Shown here in pieces: positions 16,430 through 25,102 of a stretch of 64,000 nucleotides of DNA; within the stretch, counting starts at the first letter, position 1; each line of letters starts with the position of its first letter. The DNA lies in assembly GCA_964435305.1 (NCBI GenBank), contig CAYSZH010000003.1, positions 1-64,000 of the forward strand, written 5' to 3'. A model generated the notes under the pieces. That model worked only from the letters and a program-made list of their open reading frames with translations, searched no databases and had not been told where the DNA came from. Source of the DNA: Granulosicoccus sp964435305 (GTDB lineage Bacteria; Pseudomonadota; Gammaproteobacteria; Granulosicoccales; Granulosicoccaceae). The position numbers and the translations under genes are program-made.

Positions 16430-18786
16430 GTTGACGATTCAGGTAGTTCGATTGTCAACTGTCGCCCGTCAAGCCCCGCCACTTCACAGCTAAGCTGTGG
16501 GCGTCCTTCTCCTGTCCATTTTTCTGTTATGAGCACAACAACCTGTTTCTCATCCCAATGCAGATTGACATGAACAAGGCTTGCATGATTATCCTGATGT
16601 GACCATGAAACACCGTCATCAAAGAACACCGTTTGCTCACTGCTACCGGTGGTTTTACCTGGAAAAACCGTGATCGCTACGTTATCTGCATTGTGCGGCG
16701 ACTCAACAGGCCAGGATTGCGCGATGGGTAAAATCGCTCCCACTGCAACACACACTGGAAATTCTCCCAAGGGCGCATCCAATGTGACTACCTGAGCACC
16801 GGCATACCAACGAACTTCAGCTCCCGGCTTCCAGGTATACCAACCCTGGGGAATTTCAGGTAGATACACGTTGCGCGTTGTTTCCGCAGGTTCTGTCACT
16901 GGCGAAACCATAAGATGATCGCCTAACATGAATTGGCTCTGCTCATGCTCACAAGCGGCATCATTAAAGTGATAACACAGCGGTGTGATAACAGGCTCAC
17001 CTGATGTGTGCGCACGCCAACTTAAGTGGTACAGCCAAGGTAGAAGCTGATAACGAAGATGCAATGCAGCCTTAATTTTTGAGGTGACCGCTTCATGCAT
17101 CCAGGGTGTTGTCAGCGGTATTTCCGCATCAGGCTTCCATGAGTTCATCACAGCCCTTGGGTGCAATGACATCATTTCTACCCAACGACACAGTAATTCG
17201 GCAGAAGGTGTCGGTCCATCAAAGCCACCAATATCATGCCCGGTTAGCGGAAAACCGGACAAGCTCATATTCAATCCGTTAGCCAGATTCCAGTGCAGTG
17301 TATGCCAACTGGTTTTATTATCACCACTCCAGGTTTGTGCATAGCGTGAAATCCCCACAGGCCCGGCACGGGTTATTGTGTAAGGGCGTTGTTCAGGATT
17401 TGACTCGCAGCTGGCTTCAAAACTTGCACGTGTCATCAGTAGTGCCTGTACCGGCCTGACATCCATTGCGCGCAAGCCCTCACCAAACCCGTTTAAGCGC
17501 GCGCCCTCGTCCCAGATTTCACACTCATTATTGTCGTTCCAGACAGAACTAAAACCAGCACCAATGACTTGTTCTAGCACGCCATTTTGCCACCACTTGA
17601 TGGTTTTCGGATTGGTAAAATCAAGGCTTGCACCCAATCCGCCCCAAAACATTTCCAGTGCTGGTTCATTTTTTTCACTGTTTATAAAGCCCTCAAATTC
17701 TGCCACCTCATCAAAAAGCGGATGCTCCTTGAGCAGCACAGGCTTGATGTTGGCACAACTATGAAACCCCATATTACTCAGCGCTTTAAAAAAAGCGGCA
17801 CGATCTGGAAATTTTTTCTTGTTCCATGTAAACACATAGCGCCTTCCATCATCACGAGTGGTGTAACCCGATCCGGAATGTATCGCACTAATAGGAAATT
17901 CACGACGACGTGCTTCTTCGGCAAAACCCTGTATGGCATGCTGTGCAGTTTCTGCGTCGGCCAAATGCATGGATGTATGGGCAAAGCCCAGTGCCCATCT
18001 AGGTTGAAAATGCGGCTTGCCAGTGACACCTTGAAATTGCGTGACCAGTTCTTTTATCGTAGGGCTGGTGAACAGGTAGTACACCAGGGCATTATCGAAT
18101 ACTTCGGTTTGTCTATAATGTGGATGGTAGTTGGAGTGCTCCGCTCCCAGGTCAATATTGATTTCAGCAAAACTATCATAGAAAAGACCAGTAAAACCAT
18201 CCTGTTGGTTTCCATACATGATCCATGGAACATGCTTATAAAGAGGATCGCTGGTTTCAGCGTTGTACCCTAATGCATCCGTTTGCAGGCAACGAAACCG
18301 CCTGCCTGTTCTATCAAGCGCACCAGATTTATCTCCCAGGCCAAGATGACGATGTTTTTGATCAAGCAGTTGTGCGTGATGCATCTGCCCACGTTGCGTA
18401 AGATGCCGATAGGCCGCCATCGGCCGATCAGCGAAGCAGGTTTGCCATTGGCCGGCTATTTTTCGCTGTACCGTCAATGCTAGGGGCTCAGCCTGTAGTT
18501 GTACTCTGAGCGAATCACTTTGCAATAGAGCTTGCGACGCATCCAGTTTCACCTCCGGGCAAGAGAAACCATCGCTTGCCAGTACCTTTCGGCCCTCCCA
18601 GGGCACATCACCGTCAGGGGCAATCATCCAGGTGTGTGGAACGCGCAAACCTGCCTCAGGTGTAATTGCCACCCGACATAACCACGGCTCCAAAACATCC
18701 ACGTGCAGCTTGAATGACTCGGACAAGGTGGCACTCAGGCCTGTGTTTGTGGGCCATACGTCCCCAACCAACTCCAACGCACTCAT
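16426..18786 (-). CDS. Glycoside hydrolase family 31 alpha-glycosidase
   Basis: A 786-residue GH31 enzyme with an N-terminal beta-sandwich (residues 1-255), the catalytic barrel (about 256-610) and C-terminal beta domains. The nucleophile is D418 in V-W-N-D-N-N-E and the acid/base is D489 in W-S-G-D-N. The conserved block P-x-W-A-L-G-F near 262-268 marks the barrel entry. There is no signal peptide, so it probably acts in the cytoplasm on imported oligosaccharides. Typical GH31 specificities are alpha-glucosidase and alpha-xylosidase; the W-N-D-N-N-E variant in place of W-x-D-M-N-E prevents a firm choice. It is the first gene of the GH31/OmpV/enolase operon. Confidence 0.93.
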   Translation of the reverse strand: MSALELVGDVWPTNTGLSATLSESFKLHVDVLEPWLCRVAITPEAGLRVPHTWMIAPDGDVPWEGRKVLASDGFSCPEVKLDASQALLQSDSLRVQLQAEPLALTVQRKIAGQWQTCFADRPMAAYRHLTQRGQMHHAQLLDQKHRHLGLGDKSGALDRTGRRFRCLQTDALGYNAETSDPLYKHVPWIMYGNQQDGFTGLFYDSFAEINIDLGAEHSNYHPHYRQTEVFDNALVYYLFTSPTIKELVTQFQGVTGKPHFQPRWALGFAHTSMHLADAETAQHAIQGFAEEARRREFPISAIHSGSGYTTRDDGRRYVFTWNKKKFPDRAAFFKALSNMGFHSCANIKPVLLKEHPLFDEVAEFEGFINSEKNEPALEMFWGGLGASLDFTNPKTIKWWQNGVLEQVIGAGFSSVWNDNNECEIWDEGARLNGFGEGLRAMDVRPVQALLMTRASFEASCESNPEQRPYTITRAGPVGISRYAQTWSGDNKTSWHTLHWNLANGLNMSLSGFPLTGHDIGGFDGPTPSAELLCRWVEMMSLHPRAVMNSWKPDAEIPLTTPWMHEAVTSKIKAALHLRYQLLPWLYHLSWRAHTSGEPVITPLCYHFNDAACEHEQSQFMLGDHLMVSPVTEPAETTRNVYLPEIPQGWYTWKPGAEVRWYAGAQVVTLDAPLGEFPVCVAVGAILPIAQSWPVESPHNADNVAITVFPGKTTGSSEQTVFFDDGVSWSHQDNHASLVHVNLHWDEKQVVVLITEKWTGEGRPQLSCEVAGLDGRQLTIELPESST

Positions 18787-19034
18787 AAAATCATCAAGTC
18801 ATCTATTGCTTAGTAATGGTTTTCAACAACGCTTGGCTCAATAACAACCCGCAAACAGCCGAACTGGCCAATCATTTAAATTCGAATTACTCGCAATAGT
18901 GCATCATTTCATCGCTATACTGCAAAGGAATAGTTTGATAGAACACTATGTTCAGGCTGGCTACTGCCAAAACAGTAAATCGCCTGCGCTATGGCAACAG
19001 GTTTTACACATACATAATCAGCGACGTCCCCACC

Positions 19035-19994
19035 ATGTTTTATGCTCATAACGCCCTTGACCGGGCCGACCATCTCCGACGGGAACCAGAAACCCTCGCC
19101 GCATTGATCGCAAACAAGAACACGCAACTCACACCCGTTTGGCGAGGTCGTTCTTTAGTGGGAGATTTAGACGGTCAATCGCACATGCTTATGCTACCCA
19201 TCACGAGCATCGATGCCGCCAGCAACGAAGCCTACCAATTTCTTGGCTTACAAAACGACACCGGTGTATTTTCGGTCAGCTTCTCCGCATTAGAAGAGGC
19301 CGAATTGGAACCCATTTTGGCCCAGGCACAAAAAACACACGACACTTTTGACAACATACGTTTTGAAGATTTGCGCGTGGTTGGCCCGAGGCTCAGCGCA
19401 TCTGATGGCGCTATTCTCGCCTACGCACGCGGGCTGTGCCATTGGCATGACAACTGCCATTTTTGTACGCGCTGTGGTGGAAAATTAAAAAGCACCCAGG
19501 GTGGGCATGTCAAGCAATGTGAAACCAGTTCCTGCGATTACCAATCATTCCCGCGCACCGACCCGGCCGTCATCATGTTGGTGCTTCGCCCGGCCACCGA
19601 CAACACACCTGAGCAATGCTTACTTGGCAGAAACCCAGCTTGGCCAGAAGGTGTGTTTTCAACACTGGCAGGCTTTGTAGAAACAGGTGAAAGCCTGGAG
19701 CAGGCGGTGCAACGCGAAGTGTTTGAAGAGTCGGGCATCAAGACCCATAAAGTTGAGTATGTCGCCTCGCAACCCTGGCCGTTTCCGCGCTCTATCATGC
19801 TTGGATTTCAAGCAGAGGCCCTCTCCACCGATATTAACCTTGACCCTGTCGAGATAGAAGATGCACGCTGGTTTACACGCGAAGAGCTTAACCACTTTGG
19901 CACCTGGGGCGTAGAAGGAGCACAACTAAAATTGCCAAGATCAGATTCGATAGCGCGCTTGTTGATTGATCGCTGGATGAACAGTGCTAATTGA
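19035..19994 (+). CDS. nudC: NAD(H) pyrophosphatase / RNA deNADding enzyme NudC
   Basis: A Nudix hydrolase of about 319 residues. It has an N-terminal domain, a four-cysteine zinc ribbon (C-x-R-C-G-G ... C-x-x-S-S-C), the Nudix box G-x5-E-x7-R-E-V-F-E-E-S-G-I, and the NudC-specific S-Q-P-W-P-F-P-R-S motif directly after. NudC cleaves NADH to NMNH and AMP and removes NAD caps from RNA. The frame extends to an ATG at 18948, but family members begin close to the M-F-Y-A-H-N-x-L-D-R-A segment, so 19035 is preferred. Its stop overlaps the convergent M48 gene by eight bases. Confidence 0.93.
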   Translation: MFYAHNALDRADHLRREPETLAALIANKNTQLTPVWRGRSLVGDLDGQSHMLMLPITSIDAASNEAYQFLGLQNDTGVFSVSFSALEEAELEPILAQAQKTHDTFDNIRFEDLRVVGPRLSASDGAILAYARGLCHWHDNCHFCTRCGGKLKSTQGGHVKQCETSSCDYQSFPRTDPAVIMLVLRPATDNTPEQCLLGRNPAWPEGVFSTLAGFVETGESLEQAVQREVFEESGIKTHKVEYVASQPWPFPRSIMLGFQAEALSTDINLDPVEIEDARWFTREELNHFGTWGVEGAQLKLPRSDSIARLLIDRWMNSAN

Positions 19995-20844
19995 TATCAC
20001 CGCGCAGCCAGTTTTTAAAATTCGCAGGCAAAGGTGTTAAGTCACCTGCCTGCGCCCAACCAGCTTCATTGGCACGAGTGGCGATTGAGGCCAGGCGATC
20101 AGCGCTTAATGGGTGTGTTGCACTGAACCGCTCAAGCCAATCTGGTACTTTGCTGTCTGCTGAATATTCACCCATGACTTCAAACAAGGCATCTGCACCA
20201 TCCACATGACCATAAAGCTGTGCGATTGCTGACAAGGCGGCCGCATCTGCCGCGCTTTCCATTTTTCGGGTAAATTGCGTACCCGCTATAAGACTGGTTT
20301 TGTTAAGCACGCTGCTTGCAAATCCCGATTGCCCTGTAATCATGGAAACAGCCACCATGCTGACAACGCCACCGCCCAGGCTCACCATGGGGTCACGATG
20401 CCATATATGTGCAATTTCATGAGCCATGACCATGGCCAAAGCGTTTTCGTGTGGCATCTCCTCTAGTAGCCCACGGTAAAACAACAGATTGCCGCCAAGA
20501 GTCGCAAACGCATTAAACACATCATCGCCACTGTAATGCACTTCAACACTCATGCCCTGTGGTAAAGGCATGTTTTGCGTTAAACGTGTTGCCAAATCAT
20601 TTAAATAATCAACAAGCTCCGCTGGGGCGTTGGCATCACCAAAGGGCACATCCACTTGTTCCATTAAAGACTGCTCATACTTAAAAGGCACTTGCTTACC
20701 AAGCCAGCCACCGCTTATCTGCAGCAGCACAACAATAACAACGATGAGAATGGCAGCGGCTACCAGAAGTTGTGCAAATTGTTTTAAAGGATGTACCTTC
20801 GATACATTGATTCCTTCTGGCGCTTGTCGGTTCTCGTATCGCAT
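19987..20844 (-). CDS. Membrane-anchored M48-family metallopeptidase
   Basis: A 285-residue protein with one N-terminal membrane helix (residues about 25-45) and a periplasmic-type M48 catalytic domain: H-E-I-A-H zinc motif in M-A-H-E-I-A-H-I-W-H-R-D-P, and a later E-S-A-A-D-A-A-A as the third-ligand region. S-A-T-H-P-L-S-x-x-R matches the conserved C-terminal M48 motif. It is the last gene of a tight operon with two YbjQ-family genes (gaps of 1 and 2 bases). Likely involved in envelope protein quality control; a YbjQ-linked role is not described to my knowledge. Confidence 0.88.
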   Translation of the reverse strand: MRYENRQAPEGINVSKVHPLKQFAQLLVAAAILIVVIVVLLQISGGWLGKQVPFKYEQSLMEQVDVPFGDANAPAELVDYLNDLATRLTQNMPLPQGMSVEVHYSGDDVFNAFATLGGNLLFYRGLLEEMPHENALAMVMAHEIAHIWHRDPMVSLGGGVVSMVAVSMITGQSGFASSVLNKTSLIAGTQFTRKMESAADAAALSAIAQLYGHVDGADALFEVMGEYSADSKVPDWLERFSATHPLSADRLASIATRANEAGWAQAGDLTPLPANFKNWLRGDIN

Positions 20845-20846
20845 AG

Positions 20847-21308
20847 TTAAGTCATCGTGATTGCAGGCTTCTGAACTGGCGGTACCAACGCGGTTCCATA
20901 GGCCAGAACTTCAATCGCTCCCGTGCGACCGGTGGCGATCCGGGTGGTTTCAAATTTAATGTTAAAAACGAATTCAGCGTTAAGACCATCGGCCTGTTGT
21001 TTCATGCGCAAAATCGCTTCACGCCGGCCTCGGTCGAGCAGCGGTTCGAAAGGCGTTACCCTGCCACCAAAAATATTGATTAGGCCCGCAGTGAATGACT
21101 TAAAGTAATCGGATGCTACTACAACATTGCCAGACACCAACTGCTGCTGATACTGCGCATCATCAGGAGGAAAACGGCTGGCGATGACCGGCAGTCGATT
21201 GTATTCAAGCTCTCGCTTAATGATATCTTTTGTATGCTTGCGCTCCGCCCGGCGTCCAAACAAATAACCACCAGCAAGTAAGAACACAAAGCTGATTAAT
21301 TCGAACAT
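20847..21308 (-). CDS. YbjQ-like protein with an N-terminal membrane anchor
   Basis: A 153-residue protein if started at ATG 21308 (MFELISFVFLLAGGYLFGR), which lies two bases after the upstream stop and gives a single membrane helix followed by a basic stretch. The frame remains open to 21389, inside the preceding gene, which is less likely. The C-terminal part repeats the YbjQ/UPF0145 pattern: L-x-x-I-F-G-G-R-V-x-x-F-E-P-L-L-D-R-G-R-R-E-A and later N-x-x-F-x-x-x, T-G-A-I-E-V-L-A-Y-G-T-A. YbjQ proteins form pentamers; their function is unknown, although some are annotated as heavy-metal binding. Confidence 0.8.
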   Translation of the reverse strand: MFELISFVFLLAGGYLFGRRAERKHTKDIIKRELEYNRLPVIASRFPPDDAQYQQQLVSGNVVVASDYFKSFTAGLINIFGGRVTPFEPLLDRGRREAILRMKQQADGLNAEFVFNIKFETTRIATGRTGAIEVLAYGTALVPPVQKPAITMT

Positions 21309-21309
21309 C

Positions 21310-21624
21310 TTATTCAAGCTCCACAGCAGAACCGTACACAAATATCTCTGCCGCCCCTGATGCGATGCTGGATGTGCTATAGCGTACATTCAATACAGCA
21401 TTCGCACCAATTTGCGTGGCTTGTTCTTGCATGCGCTGCGTGGCTTCTTCGCGCGACTCCTGCAATAGCTCTGTGTAGCCTTGCAATTCGCCCCCAAAAA
21501 TATTTTTTAGCCCCGCCATAATATCCCGGCCCACGTGCTTTGAACGCACCGAACTTCCCTGTACCAACCCCAAATGCCGCACAACTTTACGCCCAGGTAA
21601 CACCTCTAGATTGGAAATTAGCAT
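21310..21624 (-). CDS. YbjQ/UPF0145 family protein
   Basis: A 104-residue protein with the whole YbjQ fold: N-terminal strand ending in L-P-G-R-K-V, the G-L-V-Q-G-S-S-V-R-S-K-H-V-G-R-D block, G-G-E-L-x-x-Y-T-E-L-L-x-E-S-R-E-E-A and the final S-G-A-A-E-I-F-V-Y-G-S-A-V. It is the first gene of the YbjQ-YbjQ-M48 operon. The neighbouring YbjQ-like protein carries a membrane anchor that this one lacks, so the two may form a mixed complex (inference). Confidence 0.9.
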   Translation of the reverse strand: MLISNLEVLPGRKVVRHLGLVQGSSVRSKHVGRDIMAGLKNIFGGELQGYTELLQESREEATQRMQEQATQIGANAVLNVRYSTSSIASGAAEIFVYGSAVELE

Positions 21625-21697
21625 TTCATTGTCCTTTTTAGTTTGGATTTCAGTGTACTGACATCAAACGACCGTGCCAAACGTTTACAATAATGTC

Positions 21698-22507
21698 ATG
21701 ACATCAATTTGCATTGTTACCGCTCTGCCTGCCGAGGCCAAGCCATTGACGGCACATTTTGGAATGCGCGCCGTGCCACACCCATGGTTAAAACTCTATG
21801 ATGGTGGCGACTGCATGCTTCTTCAATGTGGCATGGGCAAACTCGCTGCCGCCACCGCTGTTGGCGCCATGATGCAACTTAACCCTACAGTGAAAGGCAT
21901 ACTCAATGTGGGCATCGCCGGTGCAGATTTACCCTTGGGTAGCAAAGTACTAGCACACGCTGTGCGTGATCAGGCCAGCGACCAATTGTGGTACCCACAC
22001 CTGCCGGCTAAAAATAAATTAAGCCTTGCAACTACAGTCGAAGTTATCACCGTGGACAAACCGGCCACCAATTATTCCACTACATCTGCTTTTGATATGG
22101 AAGCAGCGGGTGTTTTGGTTGCGGCAAGCAAAACGCTTGATCTGGCATTCGTACAATTTTTAAAAGTGATATCGGATAATTCAGAGAACGACATCAGCAG
22201 CATCAATAAGCAACGGGTTCAGGACTGGATTGAAAGCGCCATACCTGATATCGAGTCGCTAATATTGGCGCTACCTACAGAGCATTTGAGCGACAACGAT
22301 GCAGCGGATGCCACGATCAATTTACTACTGAAAAAAATTCATTTCTCGCAAACCGATACACATGCCCTACGCCAATTGCTTTTGCGTCACAGAGCACTTT
22401 ATGGCGAGCTACCACCGCAAGAGACTTTACAAGCACTGGGCACATCCAACAAAGTCAAACATTATTTGCAAGCAGCTCTGTCGCGCGCGTCAGTTGCTTA
22501 TCCGTAG
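21698..22507 (+). CDS. MTA/SAH nucleosidase-like phosphorylase-superfamily protein
   Basis: About 269 residues. Residues 1-190 have the PNP/UDP phosphorylase fold pattern: I-V-T-A-L-P-A-E-A-K near the start, G-M-G-K-L-A-A-A-T-A, a G-I-A-G-A-D segment and the late F-D-M-E-A-A-G motif that contacts the ribose, followed by the V-I-S-D-N-S-E region. It should cleave an N-glycosidic bond, perhaps of 5'-deoxyadenosine or methylthioadenosine. The C-terminal ~70 residues form an extra helical region. A GTG at 21674 is an alternative start. It heads a cassette with an SPL-like radical SAM enzyme, whose by-product 5'-deoxyadenosine is a typical substrate for this family. Confidence 0.82.
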   Translation: MTSICIVTALPAEAKPLTAHFGMRAVPHPWLKLYDGGDCMLLQCGMGKLAAATAVGAMMQLNPTVKGILNVGIAGADLPLGSKVLAHAVRDQASDQLWYPHLPAKNKLSLATTVEVITVDKPATNYSTTSAFDMEAAGVLVAASKTLDLAFVQFLKVISDNSENDISSINKQRVQDWIESAIPDIESLILALPTEHLSDNDAADATINLLLKKIHFSQTDTHALRQLLLRHRALYGELPPQETLQALGTSNKVKHYLQAALSRASVAYP

Positions 22508-22528
22508 ATAACGCGGATACCAACACAC

Positions 22529-23521
22529 ATGGATACTATTTATATAGAAGAAGCAGTTTTCGAGCATCCAAAAGTGGCTGCAATTCTGGCACGCTTTCCT
22601 AACGCGAGGCACATTCAGATTGAGCGTTACACTGATGTATTTAACGCACCATCGCAGAATTTTAGAGTTCAAAAAGCCAACCCGGCACTGATACTTGCCA
22701 GAAAGCACGGCAAGCTGGTATTACCCACGCCCCCGGGTTATCACATTGGTGGTGAGCATAATTATTATTTTTCGCATATGCTCAATTGCGTATACGACTG
22801 CCGTTACTGTTTTCTACAAGGCATGTATCGATCGGCCAACTACGTGGTGTTCGTCAACTACGACGAATTTTTCGACGAAATAAAAAACACGAGTAACGCT
22901 CACGATACACCCAGCTGGTATTTCTCTGGCTACGACTGCGATTCCCTGGCATTCGAACCCATGACAGGCTTTATCGAACAATGCATTGATGCCTTCGAAC
23001 AAATGCCCAAAGCAAACCTCGAAATACGCACCAAAAGTACACAGATACGCTCGCTGTTAACTCGACCAGCCATAGACAATTGCGTTGTTGCTTACAGCTT
23101 AACGCCCGCAGCCATTGTCAAAGCGGAAGAACATAAAACAGCCTCTTTGGAAAAACGCGTAAAAGCGCTTAAATCATTACAAGATCATGGATGGCGAGTG
23201 GGCTTGCGCTTTGACCCACTGCTAAAAGCAGACAACTTTAAAGCGCACTACAACGAACTGTTCGATACGGTTTTTTCAAGTCTGGACATTAGCAAAGTAC
23301 ATTCGGTAAGCCTGGGGCCATTCAGATTACCAAAGCCGTTTTTCAAAAAAATGATCCGCCTATATCCAGAATCCAAATTGCTTGCACAAGACATGGGCAT
23401 GCGCGATGGCATGCTTTCATATGTGGCTGAGACGGAATCTTCCTTGCTTCGCCATTGCGAAACTGAGCTTTCAAAGCACATTAGCACACAGCAATATTTC
23501 CCTTGCGTCAGTGTGCCATGA
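22529..23521 (+). CDS. Spore-photoproduct-lyase-like radical SAM protein
   Basis: A 330-residue radical SAM protein with the cluster motif C-V-Y-D-C-R-Y-C (C-x3-C-x2-C) near residues 90-97, followed by F-L-Q-G-M-Y and F-V-N-Y-D-E-F-F, the pattern of the spore photoproduct lyase (SPL) family. SPL repairs the UV spore photoproduct in Firmicutes, but related proteins occur in non-spore-forming proteobacteria with unknown substrate. The position that corresponds to the hydrogen-donor cysteine of Bacillus SPL seems to be occupied by F-S-G-Y-D-C-D-S, with a cysteine about two residues later by my hand alignment. It sits between a nucleosidase and an SDR, and its stop overlaps the SDR start. Confidence 0.88.
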   Translation: MDTIYIEEAVFEHPKVAAILARFPNARHIQIERYTDVFNAPSQNFRVQKANPALILARKHGKLVLPTPPGYHIGGEHNYYFSHMLNCVYDCRYCFLQGMYRSANYVVFVNYDEFFDEIKNTSNAHDTPSWYFSGYDCDSLAFEPMTGFIEQCIDAFEQMPKANLEIRTKSTQIRSLLTRPAIDNCVVAYSLTPAAIVKAEEHKTASLEKRVKALKSLQDHGWRVGLRFDPLLKADNFKAHYNELFDTVFSSLDISKVHSVSLGPFRLPKPFFKKMIRLYPESKLLAQDMGMRDGMLSYVAETESSLLRHCETELSKHISTQQYFPCVSVP

Positions 23522-24216
23522 GAACGTTTATTGTAAGCGGGCACAGCAGCGGAATTGGGTTCGCTGTTACACAGCAGCTACTTAGTAACAACGTCCATGT
23601 CATTGGGCTGGCCAGGCGCTCTATTGAGCCGCAAGAGGGTTTAGTGCAATTCAACATAGATTTGTCCGCACTAGACCAATTGGAAGCCTTGCTGAAACAG
23701 CTTGTCAAAGAACACAATATTAGTGGTGTAGTGGCTTGTGCTGGCAGCGGAAGTATAGGCTCTATCGAGAATTTTTCTAAAGATCAAATAATGCAAAGTG
23801 TGACGCTTAATCTTACCGCTCCATTAGTATTGGCAAGATTTATACTTCCTGTGTTAAAAAAACGTGAGCGTAGCGATTTAATCTTTATTGGCTCAGAGTC
23901 AGCTTTAAAAGGCGCACGCTACGGTAGCTTATATAGTGCCGCAAAATTCGGATTACGTGGCGCTGCCCAAGCGCTACGAGATGAATGTGCCACAGCCAAT
24001 TGCCACGTCGGCATTGTGCACCCCGGCCTTGTTCGAAGTCCTTTTTTCGATAATTTGGATTTTGAACCTGGAGAAAACAAATCGAATGCGGTGGAAACAA
24101 TCGACGTGGCCACCGCTGTGATGGCGATGATAAATGCGCCAGATAATGCCGTAATAGAAGAAGTGACTGTTAAGCCGTTAAAGCATGTCGTTAGAAAAAA
24201 ATCAACACAAAAATAG
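23518..24216 (+). CDS. Short-chain dehydrogenase/reductase
   Basis: A 232-residue classical SDR. The cofactor motif S-G-H-S-S-G-I-G is at the N terminus, the C-A-G-S-G-S turn corresponds to the N-A-G block, the catalytic serine lies in F-I-G-S-E-S and the Y-S-A-A-K motif is present. P-G-L-V-R-S follows, as usual. The start at 23518 makes an ATGA overlap with the radical SAM gene, which shows translational coupling. Its substrate is unknown; the same three-gene arrangement would suit a modification or repair pathway, but that is inference. Confidence 0.88.
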   Translation: MRTFIVSGHSSGIGFAVTQQLLSNNVHVIGLARRSIEPQEGLVQFNIDLSALDQLEALLKQLVKEHNISGVVACAGSGSIGSIENFSKDQIMQSVTLNLTAPLVLARFILPVLKKRERSDLIFIGSESALKGARYGSLYSAAKFGLRGAAQALRDECATANCHVGIVHPGLVRSPFFDNLDFEPGENKSNAVETIDVATAVMAMINAPDNAVIEEVTVKPLKHVVRKKSTQK

Positions 24217-24287
24217 GCAACACAATCAAACTCCTCATGAGTAATATACTGCCCTTTAAAAAAAAGAAAAACCAAGGTGGAAATGTG

Positions 24288-24413
24288 ATGTGCAAAAACA
24301 ATCATCACAAATGGCAAGTGGTTAAGGAGCGACAGTTTGATGTTAAAAAGGGCAAGTTAGTCACCGTTGAACGCTGCAGCCGTTGTAAAAAGGAGCGGCA
24401 CCGGCTGACATAA
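24288..24413 (+). CDS. Small zinc-ribbon-like protein (41 residues)
   Basis: A short frame that encodes M-C-K-N-N-H-H-K-W and, near its end, C-S-R-C-K-K-E-R-H-R-L-T, then stops. The early Cys plus His-His and the late C-x-x-C could bind one zinc. It is preceded by AAGGTGG seven bases before the ATG, a good ribosome binding site. The frame is open up to ATG 24237, but that start lacks a binding site. It follows the SDR gene by 71 bases on the same strand. Half of the residues are charged or His, which is compatible with nucleic-acid or protein binding. I do not recognise a named family. Confidence 0.6.
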   Translation: MCKNNHHKWQVVKERQFDVKKGKLVTVERCSRCKKERHRLT

Positions 24414-24431
24414 GTATCACTACTAACGGGC

Positions 24432-25025
24432 ATGCTTAGTTTCTACATGATCTTAAAACAAAAAAAACAGTTCCCCACACTGACAACATCGCGGCTACTT
24501 TTACGCGAAGCCACTTTGGCAGATACTGATGCCTACCATAGGCTCCTCAGCGAGCGATCTGTTTCAAACTACTCCGATATACCAGCTAACCCTACCAAAA
24601 AACGCAGTGAACGATTTGTCAGCTGGATGTCAAAATTGCACAAACGCCGTGTTGGTTGTGCTTGGATTATTGAAAACCAGCAAGACCACACTTTACTGGG
24701 CGCCATTCGGATCAATTCGATTGAGAAAAAGATTAAAGCCGGGCTCATTGGGTATGAGTTACACCCCCAGCATTGGAGTAACGGGTATGCAAGTGAGGCC
24801 TTAGACGCCCTTGTTGAATACGCACACGATTCTCTAGAGCTGAATCGCCTAGAGGCCTGGACCGTACCGGGTAATACGCCCTCAGAGAGAGTACTGTTAA
24901 AAAATGGCTTTGTTCAGGAAGGCCTGCAAAGGCAAAAAGTGAAGTTCAATAACCGCTTACACGACATTAAACTTTTTGCAAGGTTGGCAGCGGACGATCG
25001 CATCAGGGAACCAAATAAGGATTAA
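24432..25025 (+). CDS. GNAT N-acetyltransferase (RimJ/RimL type)
   Basis: A 197-residue acetyltransferase. T-S-R-L-L-L-R-E-A at residues 19-27 is the typical RimJ/RimL start, followed by the I-G-Y-E-L-H-P-Q-H-W-S-N-G-Y-A-S-E-A acetyl-CoA-binding block and N-x-P-S-E-R-V-L-L-K-N-G-F near the end. These proteins acetylate N termini of proteins or small amines with acetyl-CoA. The start could also be M6 (24447). It begins 18 bases after the small zinc-ribbon gene. Substrate unknown. Confidence 0.9.
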   Translation: MLSFYMILKQKKQFPTLTTSRLLLREATLADTDAYHRLLSERSVSNYSDIPANPTKKRSERFVSWMSKLHKRRVGCAWIIENQQDHTLLGAIRINSIEKKIKAGLIGYELHPQHWSNGYASEALDALVEYAHDSLELNRLEAWTVPGNTPSERVLLKNGFVQEGLQRQKVKFNNRLHDIKLFARLAADDRIREPNKD

Positions 25026-25102
25026 TGTTCGATTTCAATCGCATTTTTTTGCGTAGTTAGGCAGATCAAGGCACTTTCTCACATACTGTTGTCTATAATT
25101 AA

